Source: Patellaria atrata CBS 101060
Taxonomy: Eukaryota > Ascomycota > Dothideomycetes > Patellariales > Patellariaceae
Length of the DNA: 64,000 nucleotides
Direction of reading: 5' to 3'
Assembly: GCA_010093705.1 (NCBI GenBank)
Contig: MU006095.1
Span: 1,219,016 to 1,283,015, forward strand
Of the stretch, positions 35,850 to 47,932 are shown piece by piece (positions within the stretch are counted from its first letter, which is position 1; every line of letters begins with the position of its first letter). The position numbers were made by a program, and so were the translations under genes. Below the pieces are notes generated by a model, which saw only the letters and a list, made by a program, of their open reading frames with translations, did not search any database and was not told the DNA's origin.

Positions 35850-36270
35850 TCTATGGTTGAAAGACAGTTGCCGTTTACTAACCGCTTCTATATCATAGGC
35901 GTGTGCTTGATATAATTATTTATTGGAAGAAACGCTTCAGATTATTGGCTGTGACTTTTTAATTAAACGCATGATTTTTTTTTTGATTTTTCTTAACGGG
36001 TAGAAAAGAAGTGATTTGATATAATTATATAAGATCTCCAGGAAAAATCCCGAAGATCCATGTGTAATATGAAATTTAGAGGTGAAGTTCAGTTTCTCTC
36101 TGGAACTGAACGTGACAAGAGTGGAGACGCGAACAAAGGTCGCGTGTACGCACGAACCATGACCGAAATCTTGGCGACATTAACACATATAAACGCTTCT
36201 TAAAAGGGCAATTTTCCCTTGGCGTAAACAGGTCTGGTCGTCATATAGTTGCTACGGTTCCTATACGGTT
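35850..36270. repeat. Non-coding repeat copy B, right of amidase relic
   Basis: It begins 45 bases after the amidase stop. The first part repeats copy A directly; the second part (about 35990-36230) repeats copy A inverted, with shared words such as GAAGTTCAGTTTCT and AAACGCTT. It contains an 8-base hairpin GTTCAGTT/AACTGAAC near 36088-36112. It also has CGCGA-ACAAAGG-TCGCG (36128-36144), the same stem as in copy A with a different loop. Identity is patchy, so the copies are old or were never identical. Confidence 0.5.
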
Positions 36271-36904
36271 GTCAGAAGCAGAACCAACTCTGTGTCCTAG
36301 GGTCAGTACACTGTACGACCTGTAAAAACCCTACAACCCGCTATATATAGATGCATAAGATCAACATCTTCACCCAATAACTCCCTTACCTCATGTAGTG
36401 TACCGTTTCATACTGGGCTTTACAAACAACAACTAGAACCACATATCCATCACAACCATCATCTCACTCCCAACCAATCACGTACTCCCGAAACCCAACT
36501 CCCTTGCTCCAGACAAAAGTCAAGGCATCATTGATTCACCGCATGAATTTTCCACGCATATTATGTACACTCATGGACAGTACAGTAGCCCCCAACAGAA
36601 CCGCAGATCAATATCCCCACCTTAGATAAAATGATCGACAACTTGAGGCATCAAACTCGCTTATTCCTCCGCCCCAATCCTCCGGGTGAGGCTTAGCTAC
36701 ATCCCGGCACCCGTTTCCGTCTCTAAACATCCCTGTGCCGCAATCCGAAACCCAGCCACATGCGTCTCACAAGTTGCAAGTAGCTTAAATTGAACTACCT
36801 GTCTTAAAAGAGCGGCTCGCCGCTGCCTCGCGGTGGGGCCTGGTGAATTTTAAAAGTCTGGTGAGAATGAAGTGAGGCTCTCTACCTTAAAAGCTTCCAC
36901 TGCT
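36271..36904. other. Upstream region of the carboxypeptidase gene
   Basis: About 630 bases. A TATATATA run lies at 36342-36349, too far from the ATG at 36905 to be assigned with confidence. CA-rich and CT-rich sequence fills 36380-36760. No gene was supported. Confidence 0.4.
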
Positions 36905-39040
36905 ATGATGTATTCTATTCCATTATTCACGGTGCTTGCGTTTCTGTTTGGAGGTGTTGCGCAGGCGCAGTTTTTCCCTCCCGAACCCTCGGGCGTCACA
37001 ACGTTGGAATCGCAGTTTGGAGGCGGGATCACTATATCGTATAAAAATGTAAGAAGCTCAATTTCGCAATCTAAACTCAATTAGTAGCTTATGATTATAT
37101 CTGTAGCCCGGTATATGCGAGACGACAGATGGCGTCAAATCCTACGCCGGCTACGTCCACCTCCCTGCGGGAACCCTCTCTGACCTGCAAGAAGCCCAAA
37201 ACTACTCCATAAACACTTTCTTCTGGTTCTTCGAATCACGCAACGACCCAGCCAACGCTCCACTCAGTATCTGGATGAACGGCGGCCCCGGCTCCTCCTC
37301 TATGATCGGTCTCTTCCAAGAGGTCGGGCCCTGCTACGTGAACATTGATTCCAACTCGACTGTGCTGAACGAGTGGGCTTGGAATAGAGATGTCAATATG
37401 CTGTTTATCGATCAACCGAACCACGTGGGGTTTTCGTATGATGTGCCAACGAATGGAACTATGGATGTGTTAAGTGGGTCAGTTATAGAGGATGATTTTG
37501 AAGACGGCGTACCGGAAAGGGAGTGGGATTGGACGGAACTGGTAGGGACGTTTCCGAGTGGGAATCCGTTGGCTACAGCGAATGGGACGGTTACGGCGAG
37601 TCATGCTTTGTGGCATTTTGCCCAGGCGTGGTTTCAGAATTTTCCGCAGTATAAGCCGAATGATGACCGGATATCTATCTGGACAGGTAAGAAATAGGGA
37701 ATGCGATGTTGAGGGAAGTTGCTGAGTTAGTGAATGCAGAATCCTATGGCGGTCGATACGGTCCCCAGTTCACAGCCTTCTTCCAGGAGCAAAACGAGCG
37801 TATCCTCAATGGCACCTGGGACGATGTTGGTGAAAAGTACATCATCAATCTGGACACTTTGGGCATAATATGCGGTTGTATTGACTTGCTGATACAAGCG
37901 CCTGCATATCCTAAAATGGCTTTCAATAACACCTACGGTATCCAAGCGATCGACGAATCCGACTATAGCTCTGCCGTTGATGCAGTAGAATCAGAAGGTG
38001 GCTGCCTCGATCTTGTAAAAGAATGTAGGCGGCTGGCTGCCGAGGTGGATCCTGATAATAGCGGCGATGTTGATCGAGTTAATCAAGCTTGTACGGATGC
38101 TAACGATTTTTGTGCCCTATACGTCGAATCACCTTATGTGGACTATTCGGGCCTCAGCTTTTATGACATCACCCAGAATTCCACCACCCCGTTCCCACCG
38201 CCTTGGTATCAGGGCTTTCTCTCGCAACATTGGGTTCAGGGTGCGCTTGGTGTTCCGATCAACTACACCCAGTCCATTGAATCCGTTTACCGTGCATTTC
38301 AGAGTACTGGAGATTACGCCCGTGGCGGATTCCTCGAAGATCTGTCCTATATTCTCGATAGTAGAATCAAGGTCTCCCTAGTATATGGTGACCGTGATTA
38401 TGCCTGTAACTGGATTGGTGGTGAAGATGTTAGTTTGGCCGTAAACTACAGCAACTCAAGGGAGTTCCAAAACGCCGGATATGCGGATATCCAAGTCAAT
38501 GACTCTTACGTTGGTGGTCTAGTTCGTCAATATGGTAACTTCTCCTTTGCGCGTGTATTCGATGCCGGCCACGAGGTTCCCTCCTACCAACCAGAAACCG
38601 CATATGAAATTTTCCGAAGAGTAATGTTCAACAAAGACATAGCAACCGGTGAGACTGATACAATCGAAACCCCAGATTACGCCACCGAAGGTCCTTCGGA
38701 TACGTGGGGTACGACAAATAAAGCGACTGAACAACCTGAAAACATCTGCTATGTTCTGAGCCCGAATACATGTAGGGAGGATGATTTGGAAGGGATATTC
38801 TCTGAAGGAGATCCACCTTTGATCCGGGATTACATTGTGATCAATAATTATACCAGAGGTCTATTGGATGACTTTGAAGATGAGCAGTCCACAACAACGC
38901 CGTCAGGGAGTTCTGGGCCCTCCTCAACGGAAGCGGTTCCAAGCGCGACGAGTTCAGGTGCAGCTTCAGGGAACGTGCTTGTGGAAGCTTGGAGCTGGCT
39001 CACAGTGGGTGTAGTATTTGCTGGCATGACCTTGAGTTGA
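36905..39040 (+). CDS. Serine carboxypeptidase, S10 family, probably GPI-anchored
   Basis: An extracellular or wall-bound exopeptidase that removes C-terminal residues at acid pH. Exons 36905-37048, 37107-37686 and 37740-39040 give about 674 residues. The start ATG ATG TAT begins a signal peptide ([17 protein letters not shown]). The oxyanion block is [17 protein letters not shown]; the nucleophile Ser243 lies in ESYGGRYGP and is formed across the second intron. The likely Asp is 461 in [10 protein letters not shown], and the likely His 519 in [12 protein letters not shown]. Many N-glycosylation sites are present. A Ser/Thr-rich stretch and a hydrophobic end ([18 protein letters not shown]) suggest a GPI anchor. 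Introns of 58 and 53 bases have clean borders. A GTG codon at 36872 is in frame but is not a credible start. Confidence 0.92.
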
Positions 39041-40594
39041 TCAAGGGGTGAAAACTGGGAAATTAAAGCATTAACGACTTTTTGAATGATATTACGTTCA
39101 ATTGACGAGGCAATATCCTTCCACTTACGCCCTAAAACTTGTGGTATAAGATTAAAGTAATATGAGCATACCTTCTATTAATAGGCGCTTACGAAGCGTG
39201 TATTTCTGCTTAAAGATTGACAAACGAAAAACAACATTCGACTAAAGAAAACACTATCTACACCAATAATCCGAGCTTGGGTTTCAGACGTGAAAACATC
39301 TAGTAGCCCCGGGTCGCGTCATAGGATGAAACAAATTAGCAGTATCCTACGGTCAACTTCACAGAAAGAGGATCCACACTCACCTAAAAAGAAAAAGAAT
39401 GAGCACCGTCCCCACCAGAGTAATCGGAATCGAATGATGCCTTCTCCCAGCACTAGTGAAAGTATTGGGATCCAACACGCCGCAATTGCACTAAAGTGTC
39501 GCACCTTTCGGCACACACAATCTCAGCGCCGGCTCCCATAAGGTACACCCATGCCTCACTCACCCGAGGGTAAGCTCAGCAAAGGGCTTCCCTTGAGTTT
39601 TCTTATGCCGAACGCAGGCGCGAAGAATACCACGCCAGGCCCTCGCAGGCGGTTGCCAGAGCCCACGTCTCTAGATAGAGAGATGAGATGGCCGTGGTTT
39701 GAGATTACTCCGAATTTCTCATTTGCAGGGAGGACAGTCTGACTGCTCAGACTGTCTGTTTGTGAGCAAAGATATGCGGCGTTGGTGGGGACGATGCTGG
39801 GGAAAAGAAAAAGAGGAATTAGAGAAGTGAGTAGAGATATATTTGAAGAAAGAGTGTGGCTTGGCGCCAATTTTTGCTCGGTTAGGCTTGCCCGTACCGT
39901 GTATTGTAACTAGAGACGGTTTCCCAATATTTACTCAATCACAGTAGAGTCAAGAACGATCACATACAGCTCAACACCTATTAATTCTCGACTTGACTAC
40001 GAGATATCCACATCGTACAGACTTGCCGACTCTGCTTTAGCATATGAAACCCAAACCCGTCCTATATCGACGGCATCCTCCAAAAGCAAACATCGACAAG
40101 AGTCGCCCTTCAGCAACAGAAAACTCCATCCACGCCAACAGACATGTACCTCAGTAATTGACCGCAATCAAACTATAGTCCCTCTCTCTCTGAAAGTTGA
40201 AGAGGAAGTTAAGATTTGCAGAGACCTGTACATTACGCCGTTTTTTCCCAGGGCTCTTAACTCGCTTGCTCAGTACTTGCTTGCTGGAATGAAAGTTAAA
40301 ATCAATACAATAAAGTGTGCTTGGGGAGTTAAAAGAAGAAGTACAAAATTCACGGAAACCTAGCGTTTGAACCAGACTATGCGTCACAAATCCGCCCAAT
40401 CGCTTTCCGATGAATGTATGCTATACAACTAGCCCGCAGAGATCTGGCTCTCAACAATATTCCGGCTCTGACGCATCGCATTTACAAATCCTGAGGACTC
40501 TGCAAGCATTGGAGCTCAATTAAGATGTAGTTATGATCGATGGTAATGGTTCCCGGATGGTTTTTCGGAGTCGATCCATGGATGTCCTAATTAC
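39041..40594. other. Convergent gap, carboxypeptidase to KIN4
   Basis: About 1.55 kb into which both neighbours end. A minus-strand frame at 39556-39870 starts like a signal peptide but has no other support. Nothing else was recognised. Confidence 0.4.
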
Positions 40595-43500
40595 TCACCT
40601 GTCTTCCCTAGCTTTTCCTCTACGCCTGAAGAGATCCATGACACGCCTGGCAGCACCAGAGCTTCCGCTATGCTTCTGCTCGCTCTCGTATGCTTCGTTG
40701 AACTTTCTAGGCTTCTGAAGGACTCCTGGTCTATCCCTTCCGTGCTGCTGGATTGGAGGTGGAGTCTGGTCGTAGCTGTTGAAACCAGGAGGGTACTGTG
40801 GCCTCTGTGCCTGTTTCGGAGTTGACGCCTCGGACTCCGTGGCGTGATAGTAGTCACCATGTGTCTGTGAGGGATATTGAAGGTTACTACCGCCATATGA
40901 GTGAGAGGGAAATTCACTCTTTTGAGCGGGAGCCGAGGTTGGTGGAGCCATTGCGCCAGTTCTGGTATTAGTGTGGCCGGGACTATCACGGTGTTGATCC
41001 AATTGATGATCGTACAGAACGGGGATGCTACTGCCTGTAGTACTTTGGCTGGCAGAGCGGGCTTCGACCCTCCCAATAGCGGTGGGTTGAGAACGCGACT
41101 GGGCTCTAGCCCTTGGCTGTGCATTACTATAACGGGTGTCCGTTGAGATTGCTGTACCAGGTGGTGTTTGTTCTTTGTGCGCGCCCGTAAATGACTTCAT
41201 GGAAAATGAAGCGGGTAGAAGAGAGAACCTCTTGGATGACCTTTCTTTGCTAGGGGCATCGCTGTTCTTGCGACTAAATCCAAAGGACCGGCGCGAAGAA
41301 TCCATAGATGGCCTCGAAGAAGGTTGATCAATTGTTATTGGCCCAGGCATGCTGGTCGGAGGGTATGACTTCTGTGGCTTTTCCGGACGGCCTTGATCTG
41401 TCGAAGGTCTGCCGCCCGACATTAGACCACCAAAGAGCTTCTCAGTAATACCACTGGCGGTGTTAGATCTCCTATGGCTGCGACCGTTGTTCTCAGCTGG
41501 ATCTTGTGCGCCGTGACCGTAGGATGAAGTTTGATATCCATTGTTCGCTCCGTACGTGTTTTCATGGGGCATGTCTTGCTGTTGGATAGGTGCTGAGATG
41601 ACATAATGCTTGCCCTTGGTTTGCGGTTGTGAGAAGCGACCTTGGGCATTAGTTGCTGCCACGGTAGCTACAGCTGGTTGACCGTAAGAGTTTCCGCGTG
41701 ATGGTAACCTTGAACCACTAATCGTACCTCCAGTAGATGGTCTGGCTCCTGAAGTCGGCGGAGTATTATCGAGCAAACGATTGTCTGACATAGAACGTGG
41801 AGGATACCTAGTCTCGCGAGCTGCGGTCTGAGGATTTCGGTGGGCGGAAGAAGCTCGTGGTTGAGGTCGAGTGGCTCCAGATGCCCCATAACCATCTGTA
41901 GGTGGGATATCAACTGGGCCTTGATTCTCAGCACGAGCTCGAGTCCTCGGAGTTCCAATTTGCGGCGCTGGAGCACTTGTTTCCACGCCAGGAGGTGACA
42001 CTTCTCCTCGCTGGGTCTGTGAACGTGGTTCAACATACTCTACCTGAACTGTTCGTCTCTTGGCGTCATGATTACGCCTTGATGCTTCTGCTTGACTTGC
42101 TTGGTCAATATGACCATGCTTCTGTGATAATCCTCCGACCGGCGCAACGGTAGTCGTAGGCTTTCCAGGCTCCCTAACTGAAGCACTCCTGGCGAGTAGA
42201 GGCGTATCATCATTGACATCTTCCGCCGGAATTGTTGTATTCTTGATATCTGCTTCGGTGGAAGCACTGCTTGTAATGAACCCAACCACGTGTGCATATT
42301 CGCTTAACCAACTATGTCGGGCAACCTCGAACAGATCAGCCCGTTTCCGTGGATCAGGGACAAGAATGCGGCGCAGGAGATCGCGTGCATGCGGTGTAAC
42401 GTATTCGGGGAATGTTAAGGGCGTCGATACGATGTACTTATACAGAAGATTGATATTGTCGCCTTCAGGATTGGCGGGGTCGTCGTCAAAAGGAAGATAT
42501 CCTGCAAGCATGGCATACTATTGAGGGATATGTCAGTGTTGATTCTCAACTAAGATGACTTTTACTAACCAGGATGACACCACAACTCCAAACATCCACC
42601 TTCCTTCCAGTGTACAGAGAGTCGCTCACAACAAGCTCTGGTGCTGCGTAACACGGACTTCCGCAGCTAGTTTGCATGAGATCACCTCTCCTTACTCCGT
42701 TTCGTAATTCTTCTAGACCCATCTTTTTAACAAACTCCCTGTTTGAAAGATTGTATTCAATCTCCTCTGTAAGCTCATCGCTCGCGTCAAAGGTGTTGGC
42801 AAAACCAAAATCAGTGATGATGATGTTCTTGTTCCTGTCCAGGAGCAGATTCTCCAGCTTAAGATCACGGTGTACAATGCCCTTCTTGTGTAGATAGCCA
42901 ACTCCGGAGACCAGCTGGGCAAATAGACGGCGAGCTGCCTGGTCCTTGAGATATCGATGATGTAGAATGTAGTCGAATAATTCTCCCCCAGAAGCATATT
43001 CAAGAATGATTCCAATGTGCCTCTCTGTTTCTACCATTTCATGGAGCTTAACAATGTTAGGATGTTCCAGTTGACGTAAAATGTTAATCTCGCGGTAGAT
43101 CTTTGGGAGGCGTTGCGGGTTTGAGCCAAGTGTCTCACGTCGGATGAGCTTTATAGCAACCTCAACAGGGCTGTCTTTCTTCCAGCCCATTTTCACTTTT
43201 CCGAACTCGCCTTCACCAAGAGTCTGGCCCAGAATATACTCCCCGAATCTTGTTTCTTTCCTCCTTTCGCTCTTGGAGTGGTCTTGTCGGGTTCTAGGAG
43301 CACCTCGGCCACCATCGTCAACACCTTCGCTACCAACGAGACTAAGACCTGTTCGTGGGGTAATGTCTGCTCCCGTGGGATGACCAGGTTTTGATTCTGC
43401 AACTCTGGCCTGCTCTCGAGCAATGTCTGTAGCTGGATCATCAACCACTACTCTGTTGATGATCGTACTGTTCTCTCGTGGCAAGTCGGATCCTGTGGAA

Positions 43501-44102
43501 CCAACAGCAGTAGCTGACGTACTATGAACCGGGGTTGGACGCGCTCTGTTTGAGCTGCTGCTACTTTGTTGATGTGGGCTATCTCTAGGAGATTGCTGGG
43601 TACGACGTCTTGATTGACCTGTATCATCCCTCACATAATCTCTTTCGGAGCTATGATGAGATGAGCCCATTCTGTCATCTACTCTGCTACCAGTACTTGA
43701 CTCCGTATTTGCGTAACTGCGGTTATGAGATGAAGTACGAGGTGGTGGAGCTATCGGCGGACCGGAGGTGAGATAAGGTGACGTGATCGTGGGAGATACG
43801 AGGGGTGACGCGTGCGTGGACGGCGATAGAGGTTGATTGCGAGGTGTAGTCATATTGGAACCCGTCAAATCCGCGGATGAGTTGTGTTGTTGTTGTTGTT
43901 GATGAGGTGTGGAGGGTGTTATGTTTGGTGAAGACCCATTTCCACTCGGACGCTTGGACGGTCTCCTAGACGACGAAGGTGACGATGTTGCGTTTTGTGA
44001 AGACTGCGCGTAATATTGTTCGCGACTTTGTTGTGCGTGCTGTTGGTACTGGCGAGCGGGTATTGCTGATGTTGAGCTGGCTTGCACTGCTGCCGAAGAC
44101 AT
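40595..44102 (-). CDS. KIN4: Serine/threonine protein kinase, KIN4 type
   Basis: KIN4-type kinases belong to the CAMK/Snf1-like group; yeast Kin4 restrains mitotic exit when the spindle is misplaced. Two exons (44102-42570, 42517-40595; 52-base intron) give about 1151 residues. Residues 1-285 are Ser/Gln/Pro-rich and disordered, with a Gln run. The kinase domain shows GEGEFGKV at 296-303, Lys318 in VAIK, HRDLKLEN at 411, DFGFA at 431 and CYAAPE at 484-489. A long insert between DFG and APE (EIEYNLSNREFVKKMGLEEL) is the best mark for KIN4. The intron joins GVIL to YAMLAGYLPF exactly. The C-terminal half is disordered, ending VMDLFRRRGKAREDR. The TGA lies within a good donor (GTGAGTAATT), so a further short exon near 40450-40500 is possible. 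Confidence 0.88.
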
Positions 44103-44916
44103 TTCCTCTCCTATCGGTCAGAGGCGCGGCAAGACCACAAGGCTCTCAATGAGAGCGGACGGAAGGGTACGTCGCGCGCAATGAGCAGGTAAGGAGGTTA
44201 ACAGGTACAATAGATCAAGTCAGGTATCGCAAATTCAATTGTCAACCAGAATGGTTTATGGTTGTTGGCAATGATGGTTAAGGTACGGGGTGATGAGGGC
44301 TCGCGCTTCCAGTTGCTGCCGTAGTCCAAGGTCCTTCACATGCGGTCAGGGCGTTTCCTTTCGCGGCTTGACAAAACAGACCGCTCCGACATTCAATACC
44401 TGCAATGCTGCACAATGTTGAATTTCGGACCGCGATCAACGTTCAAAAGGCGAATAAAAGGTGATAACAGACAGTACAGTAACGAGGGAGTTTAAGATGG
44501 TGAGAAGAGTGAGATGGATGGAGTATTGGAGTATACCTTACCGTATCAGGTTCGTAGGAAGCCCTTTAGGAGGTGAGCTGGTTGCGCCTTCGTTTGGGAG
44601 ATTGCAGGCATCCACAGAAAGCCACAAGAAGCCGATACAGACTACAGAGAAGAGAGAATACTGAAATAATGAATTAGAAGAGAAGACTTCATCAAGAGAC
44701 TACAAACTCCTTTCTTCCATCATCGAACACTCTGTTCTGAACAGAGACATTCTGAATCAGACCACCGTCACCGAGTCACTAGAGTTCCAACTTGCATACT
44801 TTCTGCAACCTCTTCCTCTTAACCTCTTCCTCCAATAGCAGTCATTTATCTCATCATTGACTCCAGTAACCCGTGTTTTGACTCCCAGGAAACTAATAAC
44901 TCACTCATAATCAGTA
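44103..44916. other. KIN4 upstream region
   Basis: About 810 bases of CT/GA-biased sequence upstream of KIN4. It should hold the KIN4 promoter and leader. No site was recognised. Confidence 0.4.
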
Positions 44917-46404
44917 ATGATGGCCTCTGCGCTAGTTCCAAAGTCATCAATTGGAGATGTGGCTCATCATCACCTCAGTCCAAGTTCCGATAACCTCGCA
45001 CCAAGTGTTGCCAACGCACGTCCTCCGGTCGTCCTTGAATTCCATATCGAGGATTCCTCGAGGCTGAACGGAGACTTAAGTTCCAGGATCTGGTAATAAG
45101 ATCTGTTTCGAATTCCCCTCGTTCCCCCTAAAACTTCTGTACGCGAACCAGGGATGCTAAAACAACTGACGTTCATGGTTTTACCTTCCTCTGCCGGCTT
45201 TTGCGAACCGCGACTTGCGCCGTTCACTGATAGATATGCCAGGACCACAGCAACACTAATATGAGAAGATCTGGAATTATTCTGACAAGTCAAATGTCAT
45301 GAACTGGTTCTCCTGAGAGGGAAGATTCGACCACTAAACACCAATTGATAAACACCCACTACATCCAGCTTCGAGAATCACAGCGTTGCCCTATCCTTCA
45401 ATAGACGCGGTTCCGCTCGACCCCTTTCGGCCTCAGCTGCCTTCCTAAGTATCACGAGAAGTCAGACAAACCCGGTAGTCAGGCCGACAGCGTGCTCAGG
45501 TACCGGGTCAAGAGGGTATGCACCTCAAGATATTATATTAAGGAGATTGCATATGAAAAAGCACGTTCATCAGTCGGTCCATGATGCTTTAACTTAACGG
45601 AGATGGGGCTTACCGTGCTAGTCTGATATCGGTAGATGTTTCTGGGCGTGGGCTGCAGCCGATGACTTGCATAACTGCGCCAGACAGATCTTCACGTCTG
45701 CAGCTCAAGGAATCTATCACACGTCAAACTCAACTTCTTCTTCCATCAAAGATCATGGCAAGTTTGTTATTCTCCAGTCATATCAATCATATCAAGAACC
45801 TCGAGATCGTCTAAGCATTATCTACTCTACATCTGGGCTTCTTCTTCTTCTTCTTCTTCTTCTTCTTCTATCCTTTCAGTCAATCCATCAAATGTCTCGT
45901 CTTGAGTGTAGTCGTCACATATAATTCAAATATTGGACATGCATTCCCAGTCTTTGGGGTTTCCCTCAATTGCGTCTTTCAAATTTTGATTTTGAATTCT
46001 GAGATCTCATCGTCTTTTCTTTTTTCAGCCTAAAATATCTCGTTTCTGAATGTGGAACACTCGACGTCACATCCGGTGCTTCTGATGCACTAAAACTCTT
46101 GCTGGAACCTCACGAGAATACAAGTCTAAGCGCGTTTCGTAAGTTATTACCAAGGAGAGGATTAACATCCCAAAGTTCGGTTGAAGCTTCTTCTGTGTGC
46201 AGCATAGACATCGTGGAGAAGCGTAACCGGACTGCAAGCCAGAGCGAACCGTACTTGGATTCTACATCCCATCTCATAAGAGATAATGGATTGCCAAATA
46301 ATGGTTGTATGCTCCCATGTGACTTATACCATATACCTATTTCCGTATATTCCAGGGAGAAAAGCTCTTCAATACAAGCATACGAGGATGTAGGGATTGC
46401 CTGA
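44917..46404 (+). CDS. Possible spliced gene, unidentified
   Basis: Two stretches look coding but are not joined with confidence. The first (44917-45096) opens with ATG ATG GCC, reads 59 codons (MMASALVPKSSIGDV, later PPVVLEFHIEDSS), and reaches a possible GTAATA donor. The second (46029-46404) follows a strong pyrimidine tract and CAG. It stays open for about 125 codons (LKYLVSECGTLDVTS, then ALKLLLEPHENTSLSAF) and ends at a TGA. Between them the sequence carries a TTC microsatellite near 45838-45869 and no clear middle exon. No family was recognised. It may be a real lineage-specific gene or two chance frames. Confidence 0.22.
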
Positions 46405-46550
46405 GCCCATAAGGATGGAAAGGATACTTATTTCAATACGCGCTTTATACATCGTAAGGTAAGAGCAAAATAATTATATCTACAAGGAACTCAGCGACAT
46501 TACAACCAACGTAATCTCCTATACTAAGTTCTAAGCCCGAACAACACTGA

Positions 46551-47336
46551 TTAATCTCTCCTCTCAAACCACCTCTCTAATCCTCTTTCTCTCGCCCTTT
46601 GTACAACCCAGTCTGGATACACCCCAGTTCTCAGCATCTCCGCATGTTCCTCCCCAGACATATCAAACTCCAACATAAATACCTCTAAAGGCATATCATC
46701 CTCTCCATCCATAACAAAATCCAGCTGCAAATCTACATCCATGTCCCTGTCATTCGCCCCATCTACACCCCTCCAACTACCATCAGCCGGTTCAAACATA
46801 TACACATCCCCCTCCCCCATCTCTCCCACATCAGGAAACATCTCCCCTCCACCTCGTTCCCATTCCTCCCTCCTTCCGATTCCATTCGTCAACACCACCC
46901 CATACAGATCTTGCTCACATTCACTCTCCCCCTCCGCATCAACCTCACTATCCATAAAGCCTCCAAACCCCTCCATTCCCATCTCTATATCTGGAGGCCT
47001 ATAATCCCACCCCAACCGCATCGGCGTTTCCCCCGCCATCCACGTCCTCAGATCCGGCATCTCGCCCATCACGCTATCTGGGGACACCGCGGCCGACCGC
47101 ACGAACGAAGGCGGCGTGACGATCTCCGGCGCCGGCGACCGTCTGTCCCGCGGCGTCGAAACCGTCCGCATGATCGTCCGCCAGCCCCCGTCGTAGATGT
47201 AGGGGTACGGGTACGGGGCCGAGCGGGCGCGGCGGCGCATGCGGTACTCGTGTGGGGTTGGAGGGATTATTGGCGGCCCTGAGGGGCTGGAGAGCCAAGG
47301 GTGGTCTGGGAATTGGACTGTGGTGTAGTTTTCCAT
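46551..47336 (-). CDS. Hypothetical acidic protein
   Basis: A single-exon frame of 261 codons with no family I recognise. The first 60 residues are Pro/Tyr/Arg-rich (MRRRARSAPYPYPYIYDGGW). The middle carries Ser/Pro stretches with possible kinase sites. The last 140 residues are strongly Asp/Glu/Met/Gly-rich, ending in VVQRARERGLERWFERRD. Base use is GC-richer in the first half than in the flanks. The region before its start is CT/TG-biased, like other promoters here. It is probably a lineage-specific disordered protein; a chance frame of this length in GC-biased sequence is possible but less likely. Confidence 0.55.
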   Translation of the reverse strand: MENYTTVQFPDHPWLSSPSGPPIIPPTPHEYRMRRRARSAPYPYPYIYDGGWRTIMRTVSTPRDRRSPAPEIVTPPSFVRSAAVSPDSVMGEMPDLRTWMAGETPMRLGWDYRPPDIEMGMEGFGGFMDSEVDAEGESECEQDLYGVVLTNGIGRREEWERGGGEMFPDVGEMGEGDVYMFEPADGSWRGVDGANDRDMDVDLQLDFVMDGEDDMPLEVFMLEFDMSGEEHAEMLRTGVYPDWVVQRARERGLERWFERRD

Positions 47337-47932
47337 TGGGGTTTGATTGGTGGTGGGTTAAGCAGGTGAAGTAGGACGCTTTCGTACGGGCTATACGGTA
47401 TTTGTACGTCGGTGGTCGAGGGGTGGGGATATGTTAGTTATGATATTGGGACGAGTGCTGAGGTGGATGTCGAACGGCGGTGTTTGCGTACGAGGTGGCG
47501 ATTTTGAGATCGCGGAACATGTTTTTCTGCCTTGTTTGCTCGTTGCCAGCGGTGGTGTGAAGTGGTGATATACGCTTTTTTTTTTTTTGGCGGAAATTCG
47601 CTGTACATGGTTATGGGTAGATGACGCGAGATCTGTACAAGTCGGGTGCTGGTTCTTGGTCGTAAGTGCGTATATCCTGTCTAGCTCGATGACTGGTCTA
47701 GTAGATATGGATAGTACCGTAGCTTATCGTGGGATCTCGTGCTATCTTTGCATGCGCATCAGCTCAGGAATTCTCATTTGTTTGAGTAGTATGTTCGAGC
47801 CACTGATTTTGACTACCGGTCTGGATCACCAAGATTTTACGCATACCCCGGGAATAAAGATGAGTAAATTGACTTTGAATATTTGAATGATTATGAAGTG
47901 ACTCCCATCGGAGCTTTGGGTATCAAGAATAA
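47337..47932. other. Gap upstream of the orphan protein
   Basis: About 600 bases, with a T run of about 14 near 47577. It should contain the orphan's promoter and the CTNNBL1 3' end. No gene was supported. Confidence 0.4.

Noticed and set aside
36872-36904. An upstream extension of the carboxypeptidase frame
   Set aside because: It would start at GTG; the double ATG at 36905 leads directly into a good signal peptide.
39556-39870. 104-codon minus-strand frame with a signal-peptide-like start
   Set aside because: Beyond the hydrophobic start there are no Cys pairs, domain or conserved text, and the gap is a convergent 3' region. It is kept only as a weak candidate.
45667-45924. Frame with a run of eleven leucines
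   Set aside because: The leucines come from a TTC/CTT microsatellite and the rest has no family signal.
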